A DNA stretch of 64,000 nucleotides, taken from NCBI RefSeq assembly GCF_001556185.1, contig NZ_LSIJ01000057.1:1-64000 (forward strand), read 5' to 3'. Below are positions 63,087 through 64,000 of the stretch, in pieces (the first letter of the stretch is position 1; each line of letters starts with the position of its first letter). Both the position numbers and the translations under genes were made by a program. The notes beneath the pieces were generated by a model, which saw nothing but the letters and a program-made list of their open reading frames with translations, was not told the origin of the DNA and made no database searches. This stretch comes from Sphingomonas sp. CCH10-B3 (GTDB taxonomy: Bacteria > Pseudomonadota > Alphaproteobacteria > Sphingomonadales > Sphingomonadaceae).

Positions 63087-64000
63087 GATGAAATTGGCCA
63101 GCCTCAAGCACGGGCGAGACGGGAAGCTCGTCGTGGTGTCGAACGATCTCGCCTGGTGCGCCGATGCCACGCATATCGCGCCGACCCTGCAGGCAGCACT
63201 CGACGACTGGGACCGGCTGCTGCCCGATCTGCGCAACCTGCACACCGACCTGCAGCATGAAATGATCCCGATGCGGCGCTTCCACGAGCATGCCGCCGCA
63301 GCCCCGCTGCCCCGCGCGTACCAATGGGCGGACGGCTCGGCCTATGTGAACCATGTCGCGCTGGTGCGGCAGGCGCGCGGCGCCGAAATGCCCGAGACCT
63401 TCTGGCACGATCCGTTGATGTACCAGGGCGGCAGCGACGGCTTCCTCGGCCCGCGCGATCCGATTCCGCTGAAGGACGAAAGCTGGGGCTGCGATCTCGA
63501 GGCCGAAGTCGTCGTCGTCACCGGCGACGTGCCCATGGGCGCGACCCGCGATGAGGCACTGGCGGCGGTGCGGCTGGTCGGCCTCACCAACGACGTGTCG
63601 TTGCGCAATCTCATCCCCGGCGAGCTCGCCAAGGGCTTCGGCTTCTTCCAGTCGAAGCCCGCGAGCGCTTTCTCGCCCGTCTTCGTCACCCCCGACGCGC
63701 TCGGTGATTGGTGGCAGGACGGCAAGCTGCACCGCAAGCTGATGGTCGACCTCAACGGCCAGCCCTTCGGCCGCGCAGAGGCGGGCGTCGACATGACTTT
63801 CGACTTCGGCACGCTGATCGCGCACGCCGCAAAGACGCGCACGCTGGGTGCGGGCACGATCATCGGCTCGGGCACCGTCAGCAACCGCGATGCCGATGGC
63901 GGCCCCGGCAAGCCGATCAGCGAAGGCGGCGTCGGCTATAGCTGCCTCGCCGAAATCCGCACCGTCGAGACGATCCGGAGCGGCACCGCGACGACGCCGT
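63087..64000 (+). CDS. Fumarylacetoacetate hydrolase family protein (partial at window end)
   Basis: The first 304 residues are visible; the gene runs off the window edge, so its 3' end and last residues are unknown. GAGAGGA precedes ATG 63087. The FAH domain is recognised by SWGCDLEAEVVVVTGDVPMG with acidic metal ligands, VGLTNDVSLRNLIPGELAKGFGFFQSKPASAF, and VDLNGQPFGRAEAGVDMTFDFG. The family acts on fumarylacetoacetate and other beta-keto acid-type carbon-carbon bonds; substrate unresolved. Sits alone on the plus strand, divergent from the acyl-CoA dehydrogenase. Confidence 0.92.

Overview
The window reads as chromosomal DNA of a high-GC alphaproteobacterium, most likely a Sphingomonas/Sphingopyxis-type member of the Sphingomonadales. 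Evidence is the codon bias, the rimP-nusA-ylxR-infB-rbfA-tdk-truB-rpsO-pnp order, the DUF1800/DUF1501 pair, TonB receptor, tricorn-like amidohydrolases, acyl-CoA genes and several families of long palindromic intergenic repeats. There is no insertion sequence, phage, tRNA, rRNA or CRISPR. Coding density is very high and no gene-free stretch exceeds about 200 bases.

Layout. (1) 69-4685: gltX, then an alpha/beta hydrolase-azoreductase-DUF427 operon divergent from a LysR gene, with two palindromes in the shared promoter. (2) 4751-8826: a complete Anbu cluster (circularly permuted ATP-grasp, alpha-E protein, transglutaminase, proteasome-like Anbu), a conserved but functionally unresolved system. 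(3) 8811-11353: ferredoxin reductase and a divergent MurA-like enzyme. (4) 11506-17131: tricorn-propeller/amidohydrolase fusion, YHYH protein and HupE-like protein with an EF-hand loop. (5) 17255-25651: two-component system, AIM24 protein, TonB receptor, DUF1800 and DUF1501 exported proteins. (6) 25725-36179: the large translation/RNA operon on the minus strand, from a good sigma70 promoter at 36271-36299 to pnp, with a perfect bidirectional terminator beyond it. (7) 36363-40734: PQQ-type sugar dehydrogenase, a small peptide gene that looks like a RiPP precursor, glutathione reductase and pgi. (8) 40848-44845: lepB, rnc, GNAT, era, nitrilase-like gene. (9) 44842-48587: a small four-Cys protein with two PaaI thioesterases, and on the plus strand a cluster of a 51-residue peptide, two tandem paralogous unknown proteins (cupin-like core plus helical tail) and a DNA-binding regulator with a degenerate receiver. 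This last cluster is the best candidate for an undescribed system. (10) 48620-54971: acyl-CoA ligase, enoyl-CoA hydratase, thioesterase, DUF1993, SDR, thiolase, nitroreductase. (11) 54975-64000: DEAD-box helicase with a structured leader, S41 peptidase, two overlapping amidohydrolases (one lacking metal ligands), DUF4239 membrane protein, acyl-CoA dehydrogenase and a fumarylacetoacetase-family gene cut by the window end.

How the genes work together: the translation operon couples transcription elongation, initiation, ribosome maturation and RNA decay. The acyl-CoA genes supply the activation, dehydrogenation, hydration, second dehydrogenation and thiolysis steps of a beta-oxidation cycle. Several secreted hydrolases (S41, tricorn-amidohydrolase, amidohydrolase pair) point to extracytoplasmic peptide scavenging. 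Function calls come from motifs and family knowledge read by eye; no database search was run.
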